Below are positions 17,751 to 27,050 of a stretch of 64,000 nt of DNA, piece by piece. Numbering within the stretch: the first letter of the stretch is position 1; each line of letters starts with the position of its first letter. This stretch comes from Larkinella punicea (GTDB lineage Bacteria > Bacteroidota > Bacteroidia > Cytophagales > Spirosomataceae), in the NCBI RefSeq assembly GCF_003334855.1, contig NZ_QOWE01000001.1:248001-312000 (forward strand), given 5' to 3'. The translations under genes were made by a program, and so were the position numbers. Below the pieces are notes generated by a model that was given only the letters and a program-made list of their open reading frames with translations, made no database searches and had not been told where the DNA came from.

Positions 17751-18848
17751 ATGCAGGCCTACCATTCCTATAAAGCCGAAGATTTTCTGACCGACGATTC
17801 CTTCATCGCCTGGGTTTATAACCGCGACGCAGCGGCTGCGGCTTTCTGGTCCGGCTGGATGGCGCAACCGCAGCCGAACCGGGCGGAAGCCTTGCTGGCG
17901 AAAGACATTCTGGAAGCCCTGAACCTGCCGGAAACGGAGGTGACCGAAGCCACCCTCACGCACGAAACCGGGCAGATTCTTCGGCGCGTAAGCCAGCAGC
18001 CGGAAACGCGCAGCCTGCCGGTTTTTAGGAGATCATGGTGGCTGGCGGCTGCAACGCTCATTCTATTGCTGGGTGCGGGCTGGCTGGTGTGGCGGATTCC
18101 TCAAAAGTCGCCGTGGCTAACCAGCCTCTTACCGGAAGCCCGGCCCAACGACGGCGTGGTGGAGCAGGCCAACCGCACCAGCAAACCGGTTCGGGTGACG
18201 TTACCGGATGGAAGCACGGTTCGGCTCCAGCCCAACAGCCGGATTCAGCACGTCGCCGGTTTTGGACAACAGGTCCGGGCCGTCGTGCTGACGGGGGAAG
18301 CGTTTTTCGACGTGGTTCCCAATCCGAAAGTGCCGTTTCTGGTCTACGCCCGTGATGTGGTGACGCGCGTGGTCGGAACCAGTTTCACGGTGAAAGCCTA
18401 CGACGATCTGCCGCAGGTGACGGTGGCCGTGCGAACCGGACGCGTGACGGTGTATTCCCGGAAAGAACTGGAGCAACAGCGAAACGTCGAAAAACCGGAA
18501 GTCACCGGCGTGGTGCTAACGCCCAATCAGCAGGTGGTTTTTAACGCGAAACAGGAGATTTTTCGCAAGGAACTGGTTGAAAATCCGGTTTTTATCGCCA
18601 AAAATGCCACGTCGGTTTCCTTTGAATTTGACGACGTTCCGCTTACCGAAGTGTTTCGGCGCATCGAGGAAACGTACGAAATCGACATTGTGTACAACGA
18701 ATCCCTCCTGCAAAAATGCAGCCTGACGGCGTCCCTGACCGGTTTGTCGCTGTATGAACAGCTTCGTTTGATCAGCAAATCGCTCCAGGGTTCCTACGAA
18801 GTAACCGATGGAAAAGTCCTCATCCTGGCAACGGGATGTGGCGAATAG
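17751..18848 (+). CDS. FecR-type anti-sigma factor
   Basis: This 365-residue protein has a cytoplasmic N-terminal region (about 1-94) that would bind the sigma factor. A single transmembrane helix (95-114) follows. The periplasmic FecR domain runs about 145-240 (VTLPDGSTVRLQPNSRI...LTGEAFFDVV), and a C-terminal DUF4974-like secretin/TonB short domain about 290-360 (FEFDDVPLTEVFRRIEETYEIDI). It relays the state of the outer-membrane SusC protein to the divergent ECF sigma. It lies 41 bases upstream of susC in the same direction, giving a standard fecR-susC-susD unit. Confidence 0.9.
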   Translation: MQAYHSYKAEDFLTDDSFIAWVYNRDAAAAAFWSGWMAQPQPNRAEALLAKDILEALNLPETEVTEATLTHETGQILRRVSQQPETRSLPVFRRSWWLAAATLILLLGAGWLVWRIPQKSPWLTSLLPEARPNDGVVEQANRTSKPVRVTLPDGSTVRLQPNSRIQHVAGFGQQVRAVVLTGEAFFDVVPNPKVPFLVYARDVVTRVVGTSFTVKAYDDLPQVTVAVRTGRVTVYSRKELEQQRNVEKPEVTGVVLTPNQQVVFNAKQEIFRKELVENPVFIAKNATSVSFEFDDVPLTEVFRRIEETYEIDIVYNESLLQKCSLTASLTGLSLYEQLRLISKSLQGSYEVTDGKVLILATGCGE

Positions 18849-18889
18849 ACCTTAATCAGTACCAATGCGACACCTTTAGTTTATAAACC

Positions 18890-21800
18890 ATGAAAAAACG
18901 ACTACCAACCCGACCGTTTGGGTCTTACCTCCGTCGGATGACGTACCTGCTCCTGCTGATCACAGTCAGCCACGCCGGTTTTTCGTTCAACCCGGATCAG
19001 GCCACGAAAGAATTGCTTAGCCAGCGCGTCAGTTTACAACTGAAAAACAAATCGCTGAAACAGGTTTTGGCCACGATTGAAAAGCAGGCCCAGGTCAAAT
19101 TTGTTTACATCCCGCAAAACATCCGGGTCGACCACGACCTTTCCGTGACCGCGACCAATGAACTGCTGTCCGGTGTGCTGGAACGCCTGTTTGCGCCCCT
19201 CGGCATCACGTATGAAGTAACCGAAAACCGCATCATTCTGACCAAAGGCAAGACCAGCGACCTGCAACCCATCGAACCCGCCACCGCAGCCGTGGATCAG
19301 GCGGTTTCGGGAACGGTTTCCGACGACAAAGGTGAGGGCCTACCCGGCGTCAGCATCACCGTCAAAGGCACCACGCAGGGAACGACCACCGACGCGCAGG
19401 GGGCTTTCAAACTCAATGTGGCCGATGGCAATGCGGTGCTGGTTTTCAGCTTCGTGGGCTATGCCAAACAGGAAATTACCGTAGGCACCCAGAGTGTCCT
19501 TACGGTTCGTTTACTGCCTGGTGACCAGACGCTGAACGAAGTGGTTGTCACGGCATTGGGGATCAAACGTGAGAAAAAAGCGCTGACCTATGCCGCCGGT
19601 GAAATCAAGGGCACCGACCTGGCGCAGGCGAATGTGACGAACCTGGGAACGGCGTTGTCCGGAAAAGTGTCGGGGGTTCAGGTCACTTCGTCGGCGGGCG
19701 GGATGGCCGGTTCGTCGCGGATCGTGATTCGGGGCAACTCGTCACTGTCGGGCAACTCGCAGCCTTTATACGTGATCGACGGCGTTCCCATCGACAATTC
19801 CAACCGCCGGGCCATCAGCTCGTTTCAGTTGCAGGGCGGTCTGGACGGCGGTGACGGTATTTCCAACATCAACCCCAACGACATCGAATCCATGACCATC
19901 CTGAAAGGCCCCAACGGTGCGGCTTTATACGGTCAGTTGGGCGCCAACGGGGTGGTGATCATCACGACCAAATCGGGTCGGCGCAACCGGCGGCCTTCCA
20001 TTCAATACAGCGGCAGTTATTCCGTCGGTAACGCGCTCGTCAAACCGGATTACCAGAACGAATACGGACAGGGTTACAACGGACAGTTTACGTTTTACCG
20101 GCAGGCCAACGGCGTCGTTGTGCCTTTCAATGCCGCGTTAACGGGCGGTGTGCCCAAACTCAGTGCGGGCCGGAACCCGACGACACGCGGAAGCTGGGGT
20201 CCTAAAATGCAGGGTCAAACCATCGAAGACATGTGGGGTGATACGGTGAGCTATTCGCCCATTACTGACCCCTATTCGGCTTTTTTCCGTCCGGAAAAAC
20301 AGGCCATGAATACCGTGAGCGTCGATGGCGGGGGTGAGAAAGTGAACTATTATTTTTCGCTGACCAACCTGACCAACGACGGCTTTACGCCCACCAACAA
20401 GCTGAACCGTAACTCGGTGACGGTGAAACTCTCGGCGGATATTGCCAAAGGACTGAACCTGGACACGAAAGTCAATTACGTCAACCAGTTTGTCAACAAC
20501 CGTCCCTATGTGGGTGACGACGGTCTGAACCCGGTTTACCGGTTTTTGTACGTTCCCCGCAGTCTGAACATGGACGGTCTGAAGCGGTATGCCTACTCGG
20601 CCAAGGACATTCGCTATTCGCAGGACCTCGGCGGCAACGGGTATTTTGTCGGCGGTGAGAAAATCTTTGAAAGCAACTCCGTGACGTCCAACCCGTTCTG
20701 GACCATCAACAACACGCACAACGAGGACACCCGCGATCGCATCATCGCCTACGCCAAGCTGAATTACGAGTTCATAAAAGGCGTCAACCTGCAGGTGCGC
20801 TACGGAACGGATTTGTATTACGAGCGCCAGTATGGCTGGAAAGCCGTCGGAACGCGGATCTCGCAAACCGGCGATGTGTTTGAGAATGTAGAGTTTAGCA
20901 AAACCGAAAACGTGGACGCCTTGCTGATGATCAACAAAGAAGTCGGCGAATTTTCGATCAACGCCAACTTTGGGGCGAATCACCTGAGCAACAAATACCG
21001 GATTACGGGCAATACCGGCACGCAATTGAGCATTCCGGGCTTGTATGCCGTGGGTCGGACGGTGTTGAATACGCCCCGGCTGGGGGTTTCCGAGTCCATC
21101 ATCAACTCGGTATATGGGCAGGCCAGCGTCGGCTTCCGCAATTACCTGTTCCTCGACGTGTCGGCGCGAAATGACTGGTCGTCGACCTTGCCAATCTCCA
21201 ACAGCTCGTTTTTCTACCCATCCGTGGGGTTGAGCTGGGCCGTAACGGATGCCATTCCGCTGAACATTCCGGCGCTGGATTACTTCAAACTCCGGGCTTC
21301 CTACGCGCAGGCCGGCCGTTCGGGCGATCCGTATTCGACCACCGGCTATTACGGTCTGAATGCCAATACGTTCCTGAACCAGCCGCTGGCAACCTACACC
21401 AGCACGATTGTGGACCCGAACCTGAAAAACGAACTGAAAACGTCGTACGAAGCCGGGGCCGAGTTACGATTTTTCAAAAACCGCCTGAACCTGGATTTTA
21501 CGTATTATCATTCCGTAACGAGCAACCAGATTTTGCCGATTGTCATCTCGCAATCAACGGGTTACAGCAGCAAACTCACCAATGCCGGCCGGATTGAGAA
21601 TAAAGGGATCGAATTCCTGATTGCCGGAACGCCCATCAAACTGGCAAACGGGTTTACGTGGGATGCGGGTTTTAACTTCTCCGCCAACCGCAACAAAGTG
21701 CTTGAACTGATCGACGGCGTGAACGAAATCGTGGTCGGTTCCGACCGCAACATCCGGGTCGTCGCGGCACCGGGACAACCCTACGGCCAGTTGAAAGCCG

Positions 21801-22468
21801 CCGATTATGCCTGGCTAAAAGACGCCAACGGCAACCGGCTGATCGACGATAAAGGCCTTCCCATTGTGCAGAGCATCGGAACCGTGGCCATCGGCAACGC
21901 TACGCCCAAATGGATCGGTGGTTTTACCAACACCTTCTCGTACAAAGGCTTATCGCTGAGCGGCTTAATCGACATCCGGCAGGGTGGTCAGATTTTCTCG
22001 CAGGGACGCGTGCAGGAAGCTGCTTACGGTACGTCTAAACGGACGCTGGAAGGACGCGAAGGCGGTTTGATTGCCGCCGGGGTGAAAGCACGCCGGGAAG
22101 GCAACCAGTGGATCAGCACGGGCCAGGCCAACGACATTCCGGTGACGGCGCAGGCCTACTGGAACCGGGTAGCTTCGGACAAGGGTTTTGCCGTCGCCGA
22201 AGAATTCCTGTACGACGCCAGCTACATTGCGATCCGGGAATTACGGCTTTCCTACCAGCTTCCGTCGGCCATTCTCAAAAACAACAAGGTGGTTCGGGGC
22301 GCTTCACTGGCTTTGTATGGCCGGAACCTGGGCTACATCGAACGGCATACCGACGGTTTTTCGCCGGAAAATTCATCCATCAACGTCAACTCCGGCACGA
22401 TGGGCATGGAACAACACTCGCTCCCGCTGCTGCGAACCATTGGTGTAGACCTCAACCTGAACTTCTGA
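18890..22468 (+). CDS. SusC/RagA-family TonB-dependent outer-membrane transporter with STN domain
   Basis: This 1192-residue protein has a signal peptide (about 1-33) and an N-terminal STN signalling domain (about 45-105), which identifies a transducer that talks to FecR. A carboxypeptidase-like beta-sandwich (about 137-210, VSGTVSDDKGEGLPGVSITVKGT) and the plug domain (about 220-345) with TALGIKREKKALTYA follow. The 22-strand barrel makes up the rest. It would import a ligand captured by the partner SusD using TonB energy. The substrate is not evident: no glycosidase follows directly. The SusD start is 25 bases downstream. Confidence 0.92.
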   Translation: MKKRLPTRPFGSYLRRMTYLLLLITVSHAGFSFNPDQATKELLSQRVSLQLKNKSLKQVLATIEKQAQVKFVYIPQNIRVDHDLSVTATNELLSGVLERLFAPLGITYEVTENRIILTKGKTSDLQPIEPATAAVDQAVSGTVSDDKGEGLPGVSITVKGTTQGTTTDAQGAFKLNVADGNAVLVFSFVGYAKQEITVGTQSVLTVRLLPGDQTLNEVVVTALGIKREKKALTYAAGEIKGTDLAQANVTNLGTALSGKVSGVQVTSSAGGMAGSSRIVIRGNSSLSGNSQPLYVIDGVPIDNSNRRAISSFQLQGGLDGGDGISNINPNDIESMTILKGPNGAALYGQLGANGVVIITTKSGRRNRRPSIQYSGSYSVGNALVKPDYQNEYGQGYNGQFTFYRQANGVVVPFNAALTGGVPKLSAGRNPTTRGSWGPKMQGQTIEDMWGDTVSYSPITDPYSAFFRPEKQAMNTVSVDGGGEKVNYYFSLTNLTNDGFTPTNKLNRNSVTVKLSADIAKGLNLDTKVNYVNQFVNNRPYVGDDGLNPVYRFLYVPRSLNMDGLKRYAYSAKDIRYSQDLGGNGYFVGGEKIFESNSVTSNPFWTINNTHNEDTRDRIIAYAKLNYEFIKGVNLQVRYGTDLYYERQYGWKAVGTRISQTGDVFENVEFSKTENVDALLMINKEVGEFSINANFGANHLSNKYRITGNTGTQLSIPGLYAVGRTVLNTPRLGVSESIINSVYGQASVGFRNYLFLDVSARNDWSSTLPISNSSFFYPSVGLSWAVTDAIPLNIPALDYFKLRASYAQAGRSGDPYSTTGYYGLNANTFLNQPLATYTSTIVDPNLKNELKTSYEAGAELRFFKNRLNLDFTYYHSVTSNQILPIVISQSTGYSSKLTNAGRIENKGIEFLIAGTPIKLANGFTWDAGFNFSANRNKVLELIDGVNEIVVGSDRNIRVVAAPGQPYGQLKAADYAWLKDANGNRLIDDKGLPIVQSIGTVAIGNATPKWIGGFTNTFSYKGLSLSGLIDIRQGGQIFSQGRVQEAAYGTSKRTLEGREGGLIAAGVKARREGNQWISTGQANDIPVTAQAYWNRVASDKGFAVAEEFLYDASYIAIRELRLSYQLPSAILKNNKVVRGASLALYGRNLGYIERHTDGFSPENSSINVNSGTMGMEQHSLPLLRTIGVDLNLNF

Positions 22469-22493
22469 TCGGAACCCAAACGGCATCACAATC

Positions 22494-23996
22494 ATGAAAC
22501 GATTCTCTAAAAAAATACGCCTTTCGGTACTGGGTTTGCTCCTTACGGCATCAGCCTGTACCAATAACTTCGAGGAAATCAACATCTCCCCCACCCAGCC
22601 CCGCAGCGTTCCGGCTGAGTACCTGTATTCGCAGGCGCAACTCAGCGGTTTTCTGGCCGACGGCACCAACTGGTGGCAGGTCGGTTCGTGGGTGCAGCAG
22701 TGGGCCAGCGGCTCGTTGTCGGCCCCTTCGCAGTATCTCGAAGACCGCGATATTTACGAAACCAACAACTGGACCGCCCATTACGAACTGATCAAGAACC
22801 TGTCGCAGATTCGGAATCAACTTTTGAAAGGCCAGGAAGCTACGCCCACCGGCCGGACGAAACTGGCCATTGCCAAGATCACGGAAATCTATTTCTGGCA
22901 ACGCATGACCGATTTCTGGGGCGATATTCCGTATACCCAGGCCGGTTTGCCCGACGACAACCTGATTCTGCTGCCGAAATATGACAAGCAGGAAGACATT
23001 TACAAATCCCTCATCACGGAGTTGGATGCGGCTGTCGCCCAACTGACGGCCACGGATGTGTCGTATGGCAACGCGGATTTTGTGTACAAGGGCGATGTCA
23101 CCAAATGGCGGAAGTTTGCCAACTCGCTGAAACTCCGGATGGGCATGCGGCTTCGTTTTGCCGATGCGGCTCTGGCGCGTAAAACCGTCGAAGAGGCCCT
23201 GAAAGCGCCTTTGATCGAAAGCAACGCCGACAACGGGGCCATGCCGACGGTGACACAGGACGGCAATCCGTTTGGCTACCACCCGACCATCGGCGGTTAC
23301 AACAGCAGTAAAGAGCTGAACCAACTGGCCGCTCCGTTCATCGACGTTCTGCTCGCCAAAAATGACCCGCGTCTGCCCCGCATCGCCGAGCCAACCGAGA
23401 ACTCCAAGAAAGCCGGAAAACCCGTTTACCGGGGTCTGGGGGTTGCCTTGGGCGGCAGTGTCATCATCAACCGCGACGACTATTCGTACGGCACCATTGC
23501 TATTTACAACGACCGGAAAGCCACCTTTCCGTACGTTTTTCTGGCGTATTCCGACAACCTGTTTTTCAAGGCCGAAGCTGCTTTGCTGGGCTGGGGCGGT
23601 TTGACGCCGGCACAGGCTGAAGGTTTTTATCAGGCCGGCATCCGGGCCACAATGCAGATTCAGCCGTATGCCATTGCCGAAACCGCCATTACGGAATACC
23701 TGAGCCGGGAAGGCAAACTGACGGGCACTGAGGAGCAGCAGTTGGAGCAGATCATGAACCAGAAGTGGATCAGCCTATTCATGCGGCACTACGAAGCCTA
23801 CGCCGAATGGCGACGCACGGGCTACCCCAAACTGAAACCCGGTCCGAATCCCGGCACGACCAACGGCCAGATTCCGCGCCGGGGCGTTTACTCAAGCACC
23901 GAGCGGCTCCGGAATGCCACCAACTACAACGAGGCCTCGTCGAGAATGGCCAACGGCGACACGTATTTGAGCAAAGTCTGGTGGGATAAGCGGTAA
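22494..23996 (+). CDS. SusD/RagB-family outer-membrane lipoprotein (SusD-like 2 type)
   Basis: This 500-residue protein has a lipoprotein signal whose lipobox is SAC with Cys22. The body is the SusD-like TPR scaffold (RTKLAIAKITEIYFWQRMTDFWGDIPYTQA, later WRKFANSLKLRMGMRL). The C-terminal MNQKWISLFMRHYEAYAEWRRTGYP signature is typical of the second SusD subfamily. It sits on the outer surface as a lid on the SusC barrel and captures the ligand. It is complete, unlike the susD remnant at 2640-4277. A long hairpin lies after its stop codon. Confidence 0.9.
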   Translation: MKRFSKKIRLSVLGLLLTASACTNNFEEINISPTQPRSVPAEYLYSQAQLSGFLADGTNWWQVGSWVQQWASGSLSAPSQYLEDRDIYETNNWTAHYELIKNLSQIRNQLLKGQEATPTGRTKLAIAKITEIYFWQRMTDFWGDIPYTQAGLPDDNLILLPKYDKQEDIYKSLITELDAAVAQLTATDVSYGNADFVYKGDVTKWRKFANSLKLRMGMRLRFADAALARKTVEEALKAPLIESNADNGAMPTVTQDGNPFGYHPTIGGYNSSKELNQLAAPFIDVLLAKNDPRLPRIAEPTENSKKAGKPVYRGLGVALGGSVIINRDDYSYGTIAIYNDRKATFPYVFLAYSDNLFFKAEAALLGWGGLTPAQAEGFYQAGIRATMQIQPYAIAETAITEYLSREGKLTGTEEQQLEQIMNQKWISLFMRHYEAYAEWRRTGYPKLKPGPNPGTTNGQIPRRGVYSSTERLRNATNYNEASSRMANGDTYLSKVWWDKR

Positions 23997-24002
23997 TTTT
24001 TC

Positions 24003-24116
24003 TTTGAGCGTAAAGAGCATAGACAAGAGAATAAAGACTGCACGAAACGTCTTTACTCTCTTGTCTATGCTCTCTTGTCTTCTCTACTCTCTTGTCTCTA
24101 CTCTTTACTCTCAAAA
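24003..24116. repeat. Long compound hairpin downstream of susD
   Basis: Arms 24015-24038 and 24049-24072 pair at 23 of 24 positions around a 10-base loop. An outer pair (about 24003-24014 and 24101-24116) extends the stem past an extra block of CTCTTGTCT units. It has no strong T run, so it is not a canonical terminator. Confidence 0.7.
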
Positions 24117-24124
24117 ACCCTTTT

Positions 24125-24132
24125 TATCTTTG
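24125..24132 (+). promoter_or_regulatory. Bacteroidota -7 box (TATCTTTG) for the LytTR gene
   Basis: TATCTTTG matches TAnnTTTG exactly and would place the start site near 24139, about 18 bases before the TTG start codon at 24157. Confidence 0.65.
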
Positions 24133-24156
24133 CGTTCAGGTTAACAGCTCCGGAAA

Positions 24157-24960
24157 TTGAACGCGGTTTTTCACAGGAAACGATGGGTATGGCTGGTGTA
24201 TCTCCTCATCGCATTGACCGTGGTGCTGGTGACAAACGATACGCCGTTCCGCGAGCGAATCCGGCTGCCGAGTTTCTACACCGATGTGCTGTTCGCCCTG
24301 GCTTATACTTTTGCCATAGGCTGGTACTTGAACCGGGTGACGGAAAAACTCAATCAAAAATACCCCTGGACCACCGACCGCCAGAACCGGATCCGGTGGC
24401 AGGTGCTTTGGGGCATTGCAATCCCCCTGCTTGTTCTGGTGTTTCTGGAGGTCGTTTACGTCCGGTTTTTCCTGCAATTGAGCCCGAATTTTAGCTCCAT
24501 TTTTCTGGCCGAATTACCCCTCTCCGCCACGTTTTTGTTGCTGCTGAACATGCTGCATTCGCTGGTTTCCCTGCCTACTCCCGCCCAGCCGGTCACGCTT
24601 CCGGTTTTGGAAAAACCGCAGACGGCACCGTCGTTTCTGGTCAGCACGGGACACACCCAAAAACCGGTGTTGATGGATGACATCGCCTACTTTATCATCC
24701 TCGAAAAAGTGGTTTATCTGGTCAGCATCCGACAGGAAAAATTTGTGGTGTGGGAAACGCTGGACGAGGTTATGGAGAAGGTCGATGCCACCCGGTTTTT
24801 CAAGCTGAATCGCCAGGTCATCGCCCAGATTCGCAGCATCGAGTCCGTCGAACAGACGCCCACCCGAAAACTCCTCGTGACGCTCTGCCCGCCTATTCCG
24901 GAAGCGGTGTATGTCTCGAAAGACCGGGCCACGGTTTTTCTGACCTGGCTGGGGAAATAG
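24157..24960 (+). CDS. Membrane LytTR-family DNA-binding regulator
   Basis: This 267-residue protein starts with TTG at 24157, chosen because the promoter box ends 24 bases upstream. The first half has about four hydrophobic helices (around 9-27, 43-61, 84-105, 116-138). A linker leads to a LytTR DNA-binding domain (about 165-265) with DDIAYFIILEKVVYLVSIRQEKFVV and RFFKLNRQVIAQIRSIESVE. Membrane-anchored LytTR proteins without a receiver are common in Bacteroidota and probably respond to a membrane or ligand signal directly. The gene is followed by an outer-membrane protein gene with its own promoter box. Confidence 0.82.
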   Translation: MNAVFHRKRWVWLVYLLIALTVVLVTNDTPFRERIRLPSFYTDVLFALAYTFAIGWYLNRVTEKLNQKYPWTTDRQNRIRWQVLWGIAIPLLVLVFLEVVYVRFFLQLSPNFSSIFLAELPLSATFLLLLNMLHSLVSLPTPAQPVTLPVLEKPQTAPSFLVSTGHTQKPVLMDDIAYFIILEKVVYLVSIRQEKFVVWETLDEVMEKVDATRFFKLNRQVIAQIRSIESVEQTPTRKLLVTLCPPIPEAVYVSKDRATVFLTWLGK

Positions 24961-25038
24961 CCGTCCGTTTCAGCGGCTATTTTGCCGGTTTGGGTTCCAT
25001 TCTCCCGCCAAAACACCCGCTGTGCGCCATCAGACCGG

Positions 25039-25046
25039 TATTTTTG
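25039..25046 (+). promoter_or_regulatory. Bacteroidota -7 box (TATTTTTG) for the outer-membrane protein gene
   Basis: TATTTTTG matches TAnnTTTG and lies 61 bases before the ATG at 25108. It also argues against the longer reading starting at 24982. Confidence 0.5.
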
Positions 25047-25107
25047 CAGCGCAATTCAGACATCCCGTTCCGAACTGCCCGACTGTAAACAACATCCACA
25101 TTCGCAC

Positions 25108-25725
25108 ATGAAACAGTACCCGGCCTTCCTGAAGGCGCTTCTATGGGCTGGCTTTCTGGGAGCCGCCAGCCCGGTTTTAGCCCAGAAAACGAGCGGTTCG
25201 CTCCCCGTTCGCCTGACCCTTTTTTCCGAAAGCACGTCCATTCCTTTTGCCGACGGGCTGGTCACCAAACCGCTCCATCCCGGCGTGTCGATCGGGACCG
25301 AGTGGGCGTTGAAACGACGGTCAAAATCCCGCCTGGTTCAGGGTCTAACCGCCGGGTATTACCATCACAAAGAAGTAGCGCAGGGTATTTTTCTGGGCAC
25401 GGATTTCCGCTACGAACGGCAATTGCCGCTTTCACTGTATGCCTCCATCGGGCTCGGCATCGGCTATCTGCATACGTTCCGAACGCAGGACGAATTCCGG
25501 CTGGAAGATGGGCGTTACGTCCTGAAAAAAGACCGGGGGACGCCCCACCTCCTGCTTTCCGTTCCGCTGGAAATCGGGTTGCGGCTTCGTCCCAACAGCC
25601 CCCGGTCTCCCCGGCTTTTTGTGCAGTATCAACCCTGGATCGAATATCCGTTTTCCCCGGATTTCATCCCCCTCATGACGCACACCAATCTGGCGGTTGG
25701 GTATGAATTTTTCCCCTTTCGTTAA
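25108..25725 (+). CDS. Putative outer-membrane beta-barrel protein
   Basis: This 205-residue protein is counted from the ATG at 25108 (MKQYPAFLKALLWAGFL), which gives a clear signal peptide ending VLAQ. An upstream frame opening from 24982 has no such signal. The mature part shows alternating hydrophobic strands (SLYASIGLGIGYLHTF, PRLFVQYQPWIEYPF) and ends in NLAVGYEFFPFR, with the aromatic terminal pattern of outer-membrane barrels. No precise family is recognised. The next gene starts 10 bases later, so they are probably cotranscribed. Confidence 0.7.
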   Translation: MKQYPAFLKALLWAGFLGAASPVLAQKTSGSLPVRLTLFSESTSIPFADGLVTKPLHPGVSIGTEWALKRRSKSRLVQGLTAGYYHHKEVAQGIFLGTDFRYERQLPLSLYASIGLGIGYLHTFRTQDEFRLEDGRYVLKKDRGTPHLLLSVPLEIGLRLRPNSPRSPRLFVQYQPWIEYPFSPDFIPLMTHTNLAVGYEFFPFR

Positions 25726-25735
25726 CCCCACACCC

Positions 25736-26932
25736 ATGAACACAACCACCCATTTACTCAGAACCTTCCCCCTTTTCCTGCTGGCCTTCCTGTTGAGTTG
25801 CACGCACTCCGAAGTCATTGCCCCGGCTACCTTCGCCTGTTCCGTCGATTTCAACGACCAGAGCGACACGCACCCCAAACGGAGCCGTTTTCAGGCCCTG
25901 CTCGATCAGAAAGTCAGTCGGGGCGTACCGGGGATTATATTGTCCGTTCAGGACCCAGTCAACGGCGAATGGCTGGGAGCCGCCGGGATGGCCGACCTCT
26001 ACAACCAGATTCCCTTGCAGAAATGCAACATCACCCGCGTCGGCAGCACCGTGAAAACGTTCACCGCCGTGACGGTTTTGATGCTTTACGACGAAGGACT
26101 TCTGTCACTGGATGATGCCGTTAGTAAATACCTGCCGAATTCGGTGCTCAGCAAGCTCGACAATGGCACGAAAGTGACCGTTCGCCAACTCCTGAATCAC
26201 TCAAGCGGGCTGTATAATTACATCCAGAATCTGCAATTCCAGACGGCTTCGTTGAATGACCTGAAGAAAGAATGGTCGCCCGGCGAATTGCTGGCGTATG
26301 CGAACGGGAAGAAGGCCTATTTCGCGCCGGGAGCCGACATGCGGTATTCCAACACCAATTACATTTTGCTGGGAATGCTCATCGAGCAGATCACACAGAA
26401 GCCTTTTTATCAGGTATTTGAAGAAAAAATCTTTCGCCCGTTGCACCTGACCAGCACGCAGTTTGCCGCCCGAAACCCGGTTCCGAAAACCATTATCCGG
26501 GGTTACGTCGATCTGTACAATGATCTGAATGTGGTGGAAAGCACGTATTACAGCGGCTGGGATTATTACACGGCCGATGGCGGACTGATTTCCAATCCGC
26601 ACGACATGGCGGTTTTTCTGCGCACCTTGTTCGACGGTAAGCTACTCAAACCGGCCACGCTGGCCGAAGCCATGCAGTGGAAAGAACCGCTCAAACAGGA
26701 ACCGGAAACCTACAAAACAGCCGCCGGTCTGGGATTTTTCAGGATTGAAACGCCCTACGGAATCGCGTATACCCACAGCGGAGACGCCATTGGTTATTAC
26801 GCCAACATGCTCTATTTCCCGCAACAAAAAACGACGGTGGTCTACGGCGTCAACGGCAACTACGGGCAAATCGACCCGCTGGTTTCGTCGCCGGAAGCCA
26901 TCAATGGCATGCTGGAAACGGTGTTTCGGTAA
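25736..26932 (+). CDS. Serine hydrolase lipoprotein (class C beta-lactamase/DD-peptidase fold)
   Basis: This 398-residue protein is counted from the ATG at 25736 (MNTTTHLLRTFPLFLL), which produces a lipoprotein signal with LLSC and Cys22. Catalytic motifs of the family are present: Ser104-x-x-Lys107 in GSTVKTFT, Tyr204-Ser-Asn206, and HSGDAIG as the KTG-equivalent. Such proteins include DD-carboxypeptidases, esterases and peptidases. A beta-lactamase role cannot be assigned from sequence alone. It follows the barrel protein by 10 bases. Confidence 0.83.
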   Translation: MNTTTHLLRTFPLFLLAFLLSCTHSEVIAPATFACSVDFNDQSDTHPKRSRFQALLDQKVSRGVPGIILSVQDPVNGEWLGAAGMADLYNQIPLQKCNITRVGSTVKTFTAVTVLMLYDEGLLSLDDAVSKYLPNSVLSKLDNGTKVTVRQLLNHSSGLYNYIQNLQFQTASLNDLKKEWSPGELLAYANGKKAYFAPGADMRYSNTNYILLGMLIEQITQKPFYQVFEEKIFRPLHLTSTQFAARNPVPKTIIRGYVDLYNDLNVVESTYYSGWDYYTADGGLISNPHDMAVFLRTLFDGKLLKPATLAEAMQWKEPLKQEPETYKTAAGLGFFRIETPYGIAYTHSGDAIGYYANMLYFPQQKTTVVYGVNGNYGQIDPLVSSPEAINGMLETVFR

Positions 26933-27050
26933 GGTGTTCACGGGTTTTGGAGGAGGTTGCGCAGAAAGGAGTTGCCACTCCATCAATTCAGCAGGCAGTG
27001 GGGAACGTTACGGTTTAGGCTATGGTTAGAAAAAACCGTTAGTTTGTTCC

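Noticed and set aside
25736-26932. Assignment as a beta-lactamase resistance gene
   Set aside because: The SxxK/YxN/HxG fold is shared with esterases and DD-peptidases, and the lipoprotein signal and context give no support for resistance.
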